From: a bacterium HR17
GTDB lineage: Bacteria > Armatimonadota > Fervidibacteria > Fervidibacterales > Fervidibacteraceae
Assembly: GCA_002898575.1 (NCBI GenBank)
Contig: BEHT01000020.1
Span: 1-61,771 of the forward strand
Reading direction: 5' to 3'
DNA: 61,771 nucleotides
The position numbers and the translations under genes were made by a program. Of the stretch, positions 9,122-17,642 are shown in pieces (position 1 is the stretch's first letter; every line of letters starts with the position of its first letter). Below the pieces are notes generated by a model, which had not been told where the DNA came from, searched no databases, and worked only from the letters and a program-made list of their open reading frames with translations.

Positions 9122-10324
9122 TCAACCCCCAATCGGCTCGCTGCGCGCACCGTCTGCCGCCCGCACGACAAACAGGTGGGGTTTGGGGGCTGTTTCGCCC
9201 AACAGCGCCCGATAGCACTCTGGCACTTCACGGAGGACTTGCTCTACTGCACTTTCCCGAACCATTGCGATGCAAGCGCCACCAAAACCAGCGCCTGTCA
9301 ACCGAGCACCAAATACACCAGGCACGCTCGTCAACGCCCGCACCATCGCGTCCAATTCCACGCAACTGACTTCGTAATCGTCCCGCAATGAAGCATGGGA
9401 CGCCGACAAAAGCGCTCCCGCGCGATACAAATTGCCGTTACGCAACGCCTGCGCGAAGTCCTTGACCCGGTTGTTTTCGCTGGTCACATGGCGCGCCCGG
9501 CGCCGAACGGGGTCGGGCAATCGCTCAAACAGCAGTTCCACCTCGTCATTGTCCACATCGCGCAGACTACGGATAGGACGCCCCAGCAATTCGCGCAACA
9601 ATTGCACCGCTGTTTCGCATTCCTGCCGTCGCTGATTGTATGCCGATGCCGCCAGCGTGCGGGGTTTGCCTGTATCGGCGCCGATAAAAACGATGCCGTT
9701 GGGCAACGGCACCCACTCGTGGCTCAAATCGCGGCAATCTAACAGCAACGCGTGGCGGTCTTTGCCCAGCAAGCACGCCATCTGGTCCATGATGCCGCAT
9801 TGCACACCGACGAACTCGTTTTCCGCCTGCTGACACCACCGCGCTACAGTCACTTTGTCCACTTCCGCGCCTGACAGGTGCGACAACGCCAGCGCGACAC
9901 CGACCTCAAGCGCCGCCGACGAACTGAGCCCTGCACCGATGGGGATGTCGCTGGCGATGACAGCATCCATACCTGTCAAACGCACACCGTTGCGCCGTAA
10001 AACCCATGCGACGCCGCGCGGGTAATTGCGCCAATCGCCGCGTTCCGACGGTTGAATGTCGGTCAGGCGGAACACGTCGCGTCCGTTCAAATCGGTGGCG
10101 ACGATGCACACTGTGTCGTCATCGCGCGGACGCGCCGCCACACACAACACGCGGTCAACGGCGATGGGCATCACAAAGCCTTCGTTGTAGTCGGTGTGCT
10201 CGCCGATAAGGTTGATACGCCCCGGCGCCGTGACAAGGAGTTGGGGCGCGCTGCCAAAGAAATCTTGAAAGCGGGCGATCGCACGCTTTCGTGCGTCCAT
10301 ACCGTCTTGGACCGGCGCCGCCAC
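9122..10324 (-). CDS. galK: Galactokinase
   Basis: GHMP kinase that phosphorylates galactose at C1 with ATP, the first Leloir step. The 400-residue product has the galactokinase signature (GRINLIGEHTDY near the N-terminus), the phosphate-binding GLSSSAALEVG and the GHMP C-terminal motif TGAGFGGA. The start is GTG 10324: AAAGGAGGG lies 6 nt upstream, while the longer open frame upstream lacks a binding site. galT and galE are not in the window. The next gene upstream on the same strand encodes a large glycosidase-like protein, which may supply galactosides; that link is inferred from position. A palindrome at 10369-10381 lies upstream. Confidence 0.95.
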   Translation of the reverse strand: MAAPVQDGMDARKRAIARFQDFFGSAPQLLVTAPGRINLIGEHTDYNEGFVMPIAVDRVLCVAARPRDDDTVCIVATDLNGRDVFRLTDIQPSERGDWRNYPRGVAWVLRRNGVRLTGMDAVIASDIPIGAGLSSSAALEVGVALALSHLSGAEVDKVTVARWCQQAENEFVGVQCGIMDQMACLLGKDRHALLLDCRDLSHEWVPLPNGIVFIGADTGKPRTLAASAYNQRRQECETAVQLLRELLGRPIRSLRDVDNDEVELLFERLPDPVRRRARHVTSENNRVKDFAQALRNGNLYRAGALLSASHASLRDDYEVSCVELDAMVRALTSVPGVFGARLTGAGFGGACIAMVRESAVEQVLREVPECYRALLGETAPKPHLFVVRAADGARSEPIGG

Positions 10325-10368
10325 TATAGACCCTCCTTTACCGTTCGTGAGTTTGTCCCGCGCTCCGG

Positions 10369-10381
10369 GCAAATAATTTGC
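10369..10381. promoter_or_regulatory. Palindrome upstream of galK
   Basis: GCAAATAATTTGC is a perfect 13-bp dyad 45 nt upstream of the galK GTG, an AT-rich island in GC-rich sequence. It could be an operator or contain a -10 element of the galK promoter. It is too short to exclude chance. Confidence 0.3.
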
Positions 10382-10475
10382 GGCGCTTTGGACGGCGATG
10401 ACCTGCACGCTTTGGCGTCAGGGTGACCAGGAACGAAGTGGTAACGACGCCGTGGGGGATGGAGCAGCGACGCGT

Positions 10476-13151
10476 TCAAGGCGTGACCAAGTAGTAGAGC
10501 GTGTCAGGTTGAAGCCCAATGTGCGCGGCGTTGCCGATAACTTTCACCGGATAACCGTTGTCGTCCAACGCCGTCACGCGCAATCGGAGGGCATCAGGGC
10601 GATGGAATTGCAGCGTACCCGTGCATTGACGCATCAGCAACGGCGCAGCGCCCAACTGAACGATGCGCAGCAAATCGCCCTGCGGTTCTGTTTGCCAACC
10701 GTTGTTTTGCTCTTCGGTCACGACTTGCACCAAAACTTTGCGGGAAGTTCGGAGGGGATTGCCGTCCATCGCCACGACGAGCACCGCACCGTAATCGTCG
10801 CCGAACTCCAGTGCCACATCGGGCAACTCTATGCGTCCCATGTCACGCAGAAAGCCGACTGCCCCTTGCGCCATCGGGCTTTTGAGCAGCACAACCCCTC
10901 GCCCGTAGTCCCACTCCAACTCGCCCGTCGCGCTTGTTACCCTTTGACGGTTGCGGTCAATGAAGCGGGACAAGTCAGCGATTTCCGATGAGCCACCTTG
11001 TTCGCTGATGTTGAGCGACACGCGCCCGACGAAAAAGGCGAGTGGGTCAAGAGCCTCCAGTTGGTCAGTTTTGGCGGTGCCGCCAGCGGGAATATCCTTT
11101 GCCCGCAGTTCGTCAAGGTTGACGGGCGCCCGCACGGGCACACCCCTGAGCGCAAACAGATCCGCTAACTTCACTTCCACTTTGACGACCGTACTGGCAG
11201 TTTTGATCAACCCCTTGCGATACAGCCAAGCGCAGGCAGGAAATTGCCCCATCACCGTCGGCGTTTGGATGGCGAACTTGCTCAACATGCGCTGCCAAAA
11301 CGGTCCATTGAGCGCAAAAAAGAAAAAGCCGTCGCTGCCCTGCAAAGCCCCGTAAGCAGCGCACAAGATGGGAAACTCGGCGCGGAAACGGTTGGGTGGT
11401 GTCCAGTTGATTTCGCTGATGATGGACGGTTTGCCGTTGTAGCCGATGTCCATGACAGGCAGCGAAAAAGACGGCTCGCGGCGGGGCAAAAGGAGGGCGG
11501 AGCGGTCGGCGTAAAGGTCGCCGACGCTGACTGCCCAGCCCGCCCGTTCGCCTTTGTGCGGTCCCGAAAAGTAACCGTGCCTGTCTACGAAGTCGCCGAC
11601 AAGGTTGCTCCATTTGTCCAACGGTCCAAGCGTCCGTTCGTCAGCGGTGATCCAGTTGGAGCAAACGACCAAACCTTTGAAGCCCAATTCAGTTTTGAGG
11701 AACCGCGTCATGGCGGCGAAAAAGGTGCGTTGGTGGTGCGCCAAGAACGCGGCGGTATCTTGGCATCGTTTGTCCCGTTGGTTGAAAATCTCCCACAAGG
11801 ACAAAAAGCCGATGCGCTTTTGCGTCAAGTCATCGCGGGGGTGCCTGCGCCCGTTCCACGCCTTCAAAGCGTTGTCCAACGAGCCGTATTTGCGTTCCAA
11901 CCATTCAGCGAACTCGCGTTCCAGCAACGCCATCTGCGGTGCGGGAACGGCGTCGTAGTTGAAAGTCCAAAAAAGGTAACTGTCTTCGTTGACGAGTTCC
12001 ACATATGCGACGGCAGGTTCGCCGCTCAACGGCACACCCGTGTAAGGGTTCGGCGTCGTCAACAGCGCCCGCCACCAACGCTTATAGATGTCCTGAAACT
12101 CACGGTTGAAAAAAAGCAGCGCAAACGGGTGTTGGTCTCTGTAGCCTGTAAAGCCGTCGCGTTGTTCCGACAACCGCAACCACAGCGGGAAGTAGATGGA
12201 CAGCCCCGTGTAAATGCCCTGTCGCTTCATGGCAGCGACGAAGTAAAACAAACGGTCAAGGTAGCCCGCATCTGTTTGACGAAAGTCGTCGTTGCGCCAG
12301 ATGGGACCGTGCACACGGACGATGTTGACGCCTAATTTCGCCAAGTGGCGGGCGAGGTAATCCACGAACGGTTTAGGAAGACGCACGATGTCGGGACCTG
12401 CGTTGACGCCCCAAAAACGAACGGGCTCACTTGTTTTGCTGTGCACGAACTGGTCACCTTTGACAACGATGAAACCCTTTTCGCCCGCAACCTTCTCGTT
12501 AAGCGACCTCAGGTCAATCGGTGAGGGCAAAAACGCATCGGTGTCAGGGTCAAAAGGGAACCAGCCAGCGATGTCCACTTTTGCCCGTTCGCTCGGCTTG
12601 AGTTTGCCCTTAGGTATCCACAAGCGGTTGATGAGCAGGAAGCAGTCATAAGCGGCAGCGCCTTCGGTGTTCGTTTGCTCAAGGCGCAAGCGGTGTTTGC
12701 CAGCGGTCAAACTCGCTTGTCCTGCGTAAACCCAGTTGGCGACGATGAAAGGGCGCAACTCTTCGCTGTCAATGAGCGAGACTTCCGAGGGAACTTCCTG
12801 CCACGGTTGGTCGTCGAACCTCCAACGAAACGGACCGTGTTTCCAAAACTTGCGGACGAAAAAGTGGTAGTTGCCCGTCTGCGGGACGGTGACTTCGTAT
12901 TCGGCGAAAGGCGTTTGGGCGTATTTGCCTGCGATGCCAATCCAACGCCCCTCGGAAAGGACAGCGGCTTCGCGCTCGTTTTGGGGTGCGAAAGGGTTGC
13001 GCTCGGGAGGCGGAAAGTTGGTCGCGACGGGACGCTCCGCTTCCCACCAAACCCAAACGCGTTGGGATGGGCTCGCCTGCCCGCTCAGCCATCGCACCAG
13101 CAACACACTCAGCGTCAAAAGTGTCAAACTCGCCCACCATCGCCGACACAC
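10476..13151 (-). CDS. Large secreted glycoside hydrolase-like protein (clan A TIM barrel)
   Basis: Predicted extracytoplasmic polysaccharide- or glycoside-cleaving enzyme. With a GTG start at 13151 it has 891 residues: a short basic n-region, one hydrophobic segment (signal peptide or anchor), a beta-sandwich, CBM-like region (~30-180), then a GH5/GH42-like barrel. The segment FWGVNAGPD is typical of the barrel's first strand; E389 in VELVNED fits the acid/base after strand 4, and E580 in ISEINW fits the nucleophile after strand 7. The C-terminal ~230 residues look like beta-sandwich domains. The GTG follows AAAGGGG by 9 nt; an in-frame ATG at 13208 has no binding site and would give an unusually long n-region. 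Specificity cannot be read from sequence alone. It lies upstream of galK on the same strand. Confidence 0.8.
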   Translation of the reverse strand: MCRRWWASLTLLTLSVLLVRWLSGQASPSQRVWVWWEAERPVATNFPPPERNPFAPQNEREAAVLSEGRWIGIAGKYAQTPFAEYEVTVPQTGNYHFFVRKFWKHGPFRWRFDDQPWQEVPSEVSLIDSEELRPFIVANWVYAGQASLTAGKHRLRLEQTNTEGAAAYDCFLLINRLWIPKGKLKPSERAKVDIAGWFPFDPDTDAFLPSPIDLRSLNEKVAGEKGFIVVKGDQFVHSKTSEPVRFWGVNAGPDIVRLPKPFVDYLARHLAKLGVNIVRVHGPIWRNDDFRQTDAGYLDRLFYFVAAMKRQGIYTGLSIYFPLWLRLSEQRDGFTGYRDQHPFALLFFNREFQDIYKRWWRALLTTPNPYTGVPLSGEPAVAYVELVNEDSYLFWTFNYDAVPAPQMALLEREFAEWLERKYGSLDNALKAWNGRRHPRDDLTQKRIGFLSLWEIFNQRDKRCQDTAAFLAHHQRTFFAAMTRFLKTELGFKGLVVCSNWITADERTLGPLDKWSNLVGDFVDRHGYFSGPHKGERAGWAVSVGDLYADRSALLLPRREPSFSLPVMDIGYNGKPSIISEINWTPPNRFRAEFPILCAAYGALQGSDGFFFFALNGPFWQRMLSKFAIQTPTVMGQFPACAWLYRKGLIKTASTVVKVEVKLADLFALRGVPVRAPVNLDELRAKDIPAGGTAKTDQLEALDPLAFFVGRVSLNISEQGGSSEIADLSRFIDRNRQRVTSATGELEWDYGRGVVLLKSPMAQGAVGFLRDMGRIELPDVALEFGDDYGAVLVVAMDGNPLRTSRKVLVQVVTEEQNNGWQTEPQGDLLRIVQLGAAPLLMRQCTGTLQFHRPDALRLRVTALDDNGYPVKVIGNAAHIGLQPDTLYYLVTP

Positions 13152-13314
13152 GACGCTCAACCCCTTTCGTTTGCGTGGTGTTGCGAGGAATGATAGCGCC
13201 ACCGTCATCGGAGCGTGACATACTGACAGCGGGCAGCGCGTGACAAGCGGTGCGCTGTGCCGTTGCGCGCATCGCCAAGGAGCGCCGCGCGATTTGCAAG
13301 GAGGTGCGTCGGTG

Positions 13315-14133
13315 ATGGTGACGACGGAGCAAAAGCGGTCCTTTCAGGAACAGGGCTTCCTGCGGTTGGAGCAAGTGTTTCCGCCGCAGGAACTGGAGCA
13401 GTTGCGGGCTGAACTGGACTACATCATCCACACTTTTGCCGACTGGAACGCGGCGTGGCGGGGCGAATGGCGCAAGGAATATGTGGACGACCCGACTTTA
13501 GTGAACCGCGTGAAGTTGGTCGCCATCCACGAGTTGCAGCACTATTCGGCGGCGTGGGCGCGCGCCATCCTGAAGCCCGAACTGACCGAAGCCATCGCTG
13601 ACCTGATGGACGCAGACGCGTTGGAGTTTCACCACTGCACCTTACACGCCAAACCGCCAGGCGAAGGCGCACCGTTCCCACTGCACCAAGACGACCCGTT
13701 CTACCCGCATGAAAACGGGCTGCTTTACATTGACGCTTTGCTGCATTTGGACGACGCTGACGAAGAGACAGGATGCATTCACTTTTTGCCTGGCAGCCAC
13801 AAACTCGGTCGGTTGGAGCACATCATAGGTCCCGATACAGCGCCGCACCTACCGACGGACAAGTTCCGTTTTGAGGACACCGTTGGCGTTCCGGCGAAAG
13901 CGGGCGATGTCGTCGTGTTCTACTTGTGGACCGTGCATGGGTCGGCGGTCAACCGGAGCGATCGGTGGCGGCGCATCGTGCGCATCGGTTACCGCCACCC
14001 CGCTAACCGTCAGTTGGGCGGGCAAGCGATGGGGCGACCAGGCATCATGGTCAAAAGTGTTCGCCCCAAAGTGGAAGGCATCACGGTGGATGTTTACGGT
14101 AATTGGCAACCGCGCGAAGCGGTGCGGGTGTGA
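13315..14133 (+). CDS. Phytanoyl-CoA dioxygenase (PhyH) family protein
   Basis: Fe(II)/2-oxoglutarate-dependent oxygenase of the PhyH superfamily, 272 residues. The iron facial triad is visible: H and D in LHQDDPF, and the distal His in WTVHGSAVNRS, followed by the arginine that binds 2-oxoglutarate (RRIVRIGYR). The GCIHFLPGSHK segment is typical of the family. ATG 13315 follows GGAGG by 9 nt. It is divergent from the glycosidase gene and convergent with the sugar-binding protein gene. Members hydroxylate very diverse small molecules, so no substrate is assigned. Confidence 0.88.
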   Translation: MVTTEQKRSFQEQGFLRLEQVFPPQELEQLRAELDYIIHTFADWNAAWRGEWRKEYVDDPTLVNRVKLVAIHELQHYSAAWARAILKPELTEAIADLMDADALEFHHCTLHAKPPGEGAPFPLHQDDPFYPHENGLLYIDALLHLDDADEETGCIHFLPGSHKLGRLEHIIGPDTAPHLPTDKFRFEDTVGVPAKAGDVVVFYLWTVHGSAVNRSDRWRRIVRIGYRHPANRQLGGQAMGRPGIMVKSVRPKVEGITVDVYGNWQPREAVRV

Positions 14134-14141
14134 GGGTGCGG

Positions 14142-15128
14142 TCAAAAGTCGTAGCGGTCAATATTGGCTTTGGTGAACTTGAGGGGCGGACCCAGCAGAA
14201 TTTCGTCGCCGCGCACTTGCCGTTTGCCCAACCGCCCTGCAGGCAATGCCTTCACGCCCCGCTTAAGTGTCCCATCGCAAATCGCACGGGCAGCGTAAAC
14301 GGTCAGGTAACCCAAGTCAACAGGGTTCCAAAGGATGACGGTTTTGACGGTGCCGTCACGCACATAATCGCGCATGCTCTTAGGTGTGGACAACCCGACG
14401 ACGGCGACCTTGCCTCTTTTGCCCGCTTGCCGCACGGCTTCGGCGGCGCCCGGAAATGCCACCGACGAGATGGCAAAGATGCCTCGCACCTGCGGATACG
14501 CCCGCAAGATATCCATCGTGACCTTCAGCGCTAACTCCAAACTCTCTTCGCTGGGTTTAACCGTCAGCAAACGCATCTTAGGGTAGCGCTTCGCCATGTA
14601 GGCTTTCATCCGCTTGAGCCACTCGGTTTGGTTGGGTGCGGTAAACGAACTGGTGACGACCGCAACGGGCGCGTCGGTCCCCGCTTGCTTAGCCATCTCG
14701 TCCACGAGGGCGCGAGCGATGTCGTCGTAAGTCGCTTGGTTAACGAAAAACTCGCGGGCGTCGCGCCGTGCATCGGCGTCCCAAGTGAGGACATGAATGC
14801 CCCGCTGCAACGCCCGTTTGAGGGCGGGAGCGATGGCGTTCGGGTCGTTGCACGCGACGGCGATGACATCCGGCTGGCGCGGAATCCACGCTTCAATCAG
14901 GTCCACCTGCCGTTCCACTGTCGCTTCCGTCGGACCTTCGTAAACCAGCCGCACATTCTTCAACTCGTCAGCAGCCTCCCGCGCACCCTTTTCGCAGGCG
15001 TTGAAGTAGTCAATGCCTTTAATTTTCGGGATCATCACGACGGTGATAGGTTTGGTTTTGCGCGGTGGTGCGCTCAAGCACAAACCCAATGCCACGCTAC
15101 ACGCCAACACCACACTTAGCCAACGCAT
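14142..15128 (-). CDS. Periplasmic sugar-binding protein (ABC transporter type)
   Basis: 328-residue substrate-binding protein of the Peripla_BP_4 family (rhamnose/ribose/autoinducer-2 type). A signal peptide spans residues 1-20 (MRWLSVVLACSVALGLCL). The mature protein starts with the strand PITVVMIPKI and has the two-lobe pattern, with the IPRQPDVIAVACNDPNA segment and the WDADARRDAREFFVNQ ligand-site region typical of this group. No permease or ATPase gene is adjacent, so it either works with a transporter encoded elsewhere or acts as a sensor. It lies just downstream of rpmG on the same strand, with a 19-nt gap. Confidence 0.88.
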   Translation of the reverse strand: MRWLSVVLACSVALGLCLSAPPRKTKPITVVMIPKIKGIDYFNACEKGAREAADELKNVRLVYEGPTEATVERQVDLIEAWIPRQPDVIAVACNDPNAIAPALKRALQRGIHVLTWDADARRDAREFFVNQATYDDIARALVDEMAKQAGTDAPVAVVTSSFTAPNQTEWLKRMKAYMAKRYPKMRLLTVKPSEESLELALKVTMDILRAYPQVRGIFAISSVAFPGAAEAVRQAGKRGKVAVVGLSTPKSMRDYVRDGTVKTVILWNPVDLGYLTVYAARAICDGTLKRGVKALPAGRLGKRQVRGDEILLGPPLKFTKANIDRYDF

Positions 15129-15146
15129 CGCTTTCTCCCCTTTCCG

Positions 15147-15302
15147 TTAGCGCGTCTCGCGATGGACGGTGTGTTTGCGGCAGCGCTTGCAGAACTTGCG
15201 CAACTCCAACCGCTTCTGTGCACCGCCCTGTTCACGCTTGCGGGTCGTCACATAGTTGCGCGATTTGCATTCGGTGCACTCCAATTGCACGGTAATGCGC
15301 AT
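15147..15302 (-). CDS. rpmG: 50S ribosomal protein L33 (zinc-binding form)
   Basis: 51-residue ribosomal protein L33. The short basic protein begins MRITVQLEC and carries two CxxC pairs (C9/C12 and C38/C41), the zinc-ribbon form. The internal segment RNYVTTRKR is highly characteristic of L33. ATG is at 15300-15302 and TAA at 15147-15149. In many bacteria rpmG sits next to secE and nusG; here it is between hemC and a sugar-binding protein gene, so the usual cluster has been split. The gene is easily missed because of its length. Confidence 0.95.
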   Translation of the reverse strand: MRITVQLECTECKSRNYVTTRKREQGGAQKRLELRKFCKRCRKHTVHRETR

Positions 15303-15388
15303 CGTCGTTCACCCCATTTGTCGCAGTTTTTCAAGGGAAGGCGTTTTGTTCCCGGTGCTGTTGCAGGCAACTCTCGGCAGCCCGAATT

Positions 15389-16348
15389 TTAGCGCACAGT
15401 CGTTGCGCCTTGCGTTAAGAGCGCGTGAGCAGCGGCGACACCCAATGCGTGAGCGACAGCGTTCCACTGTTGGGGGTCATCGGGCAATGCGGTGGTGGCG
15501 TAATGGCGCCAAACATGGCTGCCGTCGGGGGCAGCCACAGCGACCCAAAGGAGCAGTTGGTGCCCCTGCACTTGCGCCCATGCGCCGACAGCGGTGTGGC
15601 AGCCAGCGCCTAAAGCGTGCATCGCTGCCCGTTCCGCTGCGACTTCCGCGCGCAATTGCGGCTCGTCCAGTGACGCCAGCAACTCCAGCGTCGCCGCATC
15701 GCCAGCGCGCGACTCCACCGCTAACACCCCTTGCCCCGCTGCAGGGCAGCAGAGTTCAGGTGGCAGCAAGCAATTGATGCGTTCATGCAAGCCCAACCGC
15801 AGCAATCCGGCAGCCGCGACGACGATGGCGTCATACTGCCCCGCGTCCAATTTGCGCAACCGCGTGTCCACATTGCCCCGCAGTTCCAGCAGTTGCCAGT
15901 GCGGGAAGGCGTATTTGAGTTGGGCTTGGCGGCGCAGCGACGAAGTGCCGACCCGCGCGCCGACGGGCAGTTGAGCGACGACCGTTTGCCAATCGTAGGT
16001 GCCTGCCATGCCCCGCACGACCAACGCATCGCGCGGCTCAATGCGGTTGCACAGCGCCGCCAGCGTTAAACCGTCGGGCAGTTCCGTCGGCAAGTCCTTG
16101 AGGCTGTGGACGGCGCAATCAATCGCGCCCGCTAGCAAGGCAGATTCAATCTCCTTGACAAAAAAACCTTTGCCCGCCACTTCCCGCAAGGGGCGGTCGG
16201 TGATGACATCACCTTTGGTGCGGATGACGACAATTTCAACGGGTAAAGTTGGGTCGCGCGTCGTCAACGCCTCCACGACCCATTGGGTCTGCACCAGTGC
16301 CAATTGGCTGCCCCGCGTGCCGATGCGCAGCGGGTGGCGAGTAGACAT
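15389..16348 (-). CDS. hemC: Porphobilinogen deaminase (hydroxymethylbilane synthase)
   Basis: Condenses four porphobilinogen molecules to hydroxymethylbilane in tetrapyrrole synthesis. The 319-residue protein has the N-terminal IGTRGSQLAL motif, the SLKDLP segment, the conserved arginines in GTSSLRRQAQL, and the cofactor-binding cysteine in LGAGCHTAVG. ATG 16348 is used; an in-frame TTG six codons upstream is possible but lacks a properly spaced binding site. No other hem gene is nearby, so it is an isolated pathway gene here. Confidence 0.95.
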   Translation of the reverse strand: MSTRHPLRIGTRGSQLALVQTQWVVEALTTRDPTLPVEIVVIRTKGDVITDRPLREVAGKGFFVKEIESALLAGAIDCAVHSLKDLPTELPDGLTLAALCNRIEPRDALVVRGMAGTYDWQTVVAQLPVGARVGTSSLRRQAQLKYAFPHWQLLELRGNVDTRLRKLDAGQYDAIVVAAAGLLRLGLHERINCLLPPELCCPAAGQGVLAVESRAGDAATLELLASLDEPQLRAEVAAERAAMHALGAGCHTAVGAWAQVQGHQLLLWVAVAAPDGSHVWRHYATTALPDDPQQWNAVAHALGVAAAHALLTQGATTVR

Positions 16349-16384
16349 CGCCGTGTCATCTCCCAACCCTTCACCTTTGCCGGT

Positions 16385-17443
16385 TCAATCTCGGGCGAAC
16401 GCGACGGGACGCGTTTGCTTCAGGTAAGGTTGCAAGCGTTGCAAGACGACATCCTCCGTGTCCCCCACATCGTCCACATTCTTGAACAGCCAGAACTCCA
16501 TCGGGAAGACGAATTCGCTTCCGGGGCGGATGGTCACGAAGTGGCTCAGGCATTCCACTTCAATGAACTCTTGACACGAATAAACCTCCACTGTGCAGCC
16601 GCCGTCAGGGTAAACGCCCTTCGGGTTGACGGGGAAGCGTTTGACGAACAACACGCGGTCTTTGGGATGGTAATAAGCGACCCAACCTTGCTTGGTGTCG
16701 GTGCCGATTTTAGCCTCGTCGTTATGGCGTTGGTTGGTGACGGTGGCGCTGACGCGGTAGGTGCCGACGACTTTCTCGCGGGGCGGGACTTTCGCCTGAT
16801 CCACGACGATGAGCCGATTGAAGAAGGAAAAGCGCGGGTCGGTTGGGTTGGCGTAACTCCACAAAACGATGCGCCGAATGTCAGCGAAAGCGGCGAGGTT
16901 GCCGACATCCAGCGGGACGATCGCTCTGCCGCCAGGCTTCATGACGGGCAAACTCCACGCGGCGTAGGTGACAGGACGGCGCCAAACATTGCGCAGGCGC
17001 ATCGTCACCCGCACGCAGGGCTTATCAGGATACAAACGCACTTCCACAATTTTCTGGATACCGCTATTGGGCTCGCGCGGTCCGTAGACGCGCAATCCGC
17101 CACCGCGCAGCCGCTCCACCTTGCAAGGCACATTGTCAGGGAACCAAGTGATGTGGTAAACCTCGGGCGCCAGCCACGGGCGCCAACCGCCCCGCAGTTT
17201 GAACTCCTTTTCGCCTGCCTTGCCGACTTCGTCGGCACGGACATGAAAGATGTTGTTGCCACCGACGGGACGAAAGTCAATAATGCGCGGACCGACATCC
17301 GTCGTGACATAGACTTCTACAAGTCCGTTACTGAGTTTGAGGGTGCGCGCCCAGCCCCGATAGTTGACCTGTTCCACCTTCACCTGCGCCACTGCTCCGA
17401 CCGTCGCAAGCGCCATAAGCGCTGCCATCCACAACCGGCGCAT
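16385..17443 (-). CDS. Secreted DUF4380-like protein
   Basis: 352-residue exported protein resembling DUF4380 members, which have a galactose mutarotase-like beta-sandwich. Signal peptide at residues 1-19 (MRRLWMAALMALATVGAVA). The mature part shows the typical GLVEVYVTTDVGPRI strand pair, then RPVGGNNIF and the WFPDN segment. ATG 17443 follows GGAGGTGG by about 6 nt; the longer frame upstream has no such site. It is divergent from a sugar isomerase-like gene, sharing a 199-bp region rich in repeats and palindromes, so the two may be co-regulated. A carbohydrate-related role is inferred from fold and context only. Confidence 0.75.
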   Translation of the reverse strand: MRRLWMAALMALATVGAVAQVKVEQVNYRGWARTLKLSNGLVEVYVTTDVGPRIIDFRPVGGNNIFHVRADEVGKAGEKEFKLRGGWRPWLAPEVYHITWFPDNVPCKVERLRGGGLRVYGPREPNSGIQKIVEVRLYPDKPCVRVTMRLRNVWRRPVTYAAWSLPVMKPGGRAIVPLDVGNLAAFADIRRIVLWSYANPTDPRFSFFNRLIVVDQAKVPPREKVVGTYRVSATVTNQRHNDEAKIGTDTKQGWVAYYHPKDRVLFVKRFPVNPKGVYPDGGCTVEVYSCQEFIEVECLSHFVTIRPGSEFVFPMEFWLFKNVDDVGDTEDVVLQRLQPYLKQTRPVAFARD

Positions 17444-17463
17444 CGTTTGCCACCTCCATGCGC

Positions 17464-17623
17464 GGTAAAGTTTACCCGTGCAATTTTGGCACAAGGTTCT
17501 TTCGCAGCGGACGGCGCTATCGCCCGACCGAGCAAGGTGACGGCACTACAAGGGGACAGTATTTCGCCCAAATTGCGATGGCTCGCCGTCCGCAAACATT
17601 GCGAAACATTGCGCCAAAATTGC
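17464..17623. promoter_or_regulatory. Divergent control region with palindrome and repeated motif
   Basis: Between the DUF4380 and isomerase genes I see GGTAAAGTTTACC (17464-17476, perfect dyad). GCAATTTTGGC (17480-17490) is the exact inverted complement of GCCAAAATTGC (17613-17623), and a near copy GCCCAAATTGC lies at 17566-17576. Two tandem AAACATTGCG units are at 17594-17613. The pattern looks like operator sites for one regulator serving both promoters. No regulator gene is adjacent. Confidence 0.4.
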
Positions 17624-17642
17624 CCGACGGGGTGACGGCACA

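Noticed and set aside
16283-17635. A 450-codon plus-strand frame opposite the DUF4380 gene
   Set aside because: The minus strand carries a clear secreted protein with signal peptide and binding site; the plus frame has no recognisable features and runs through the divergent promoter region.
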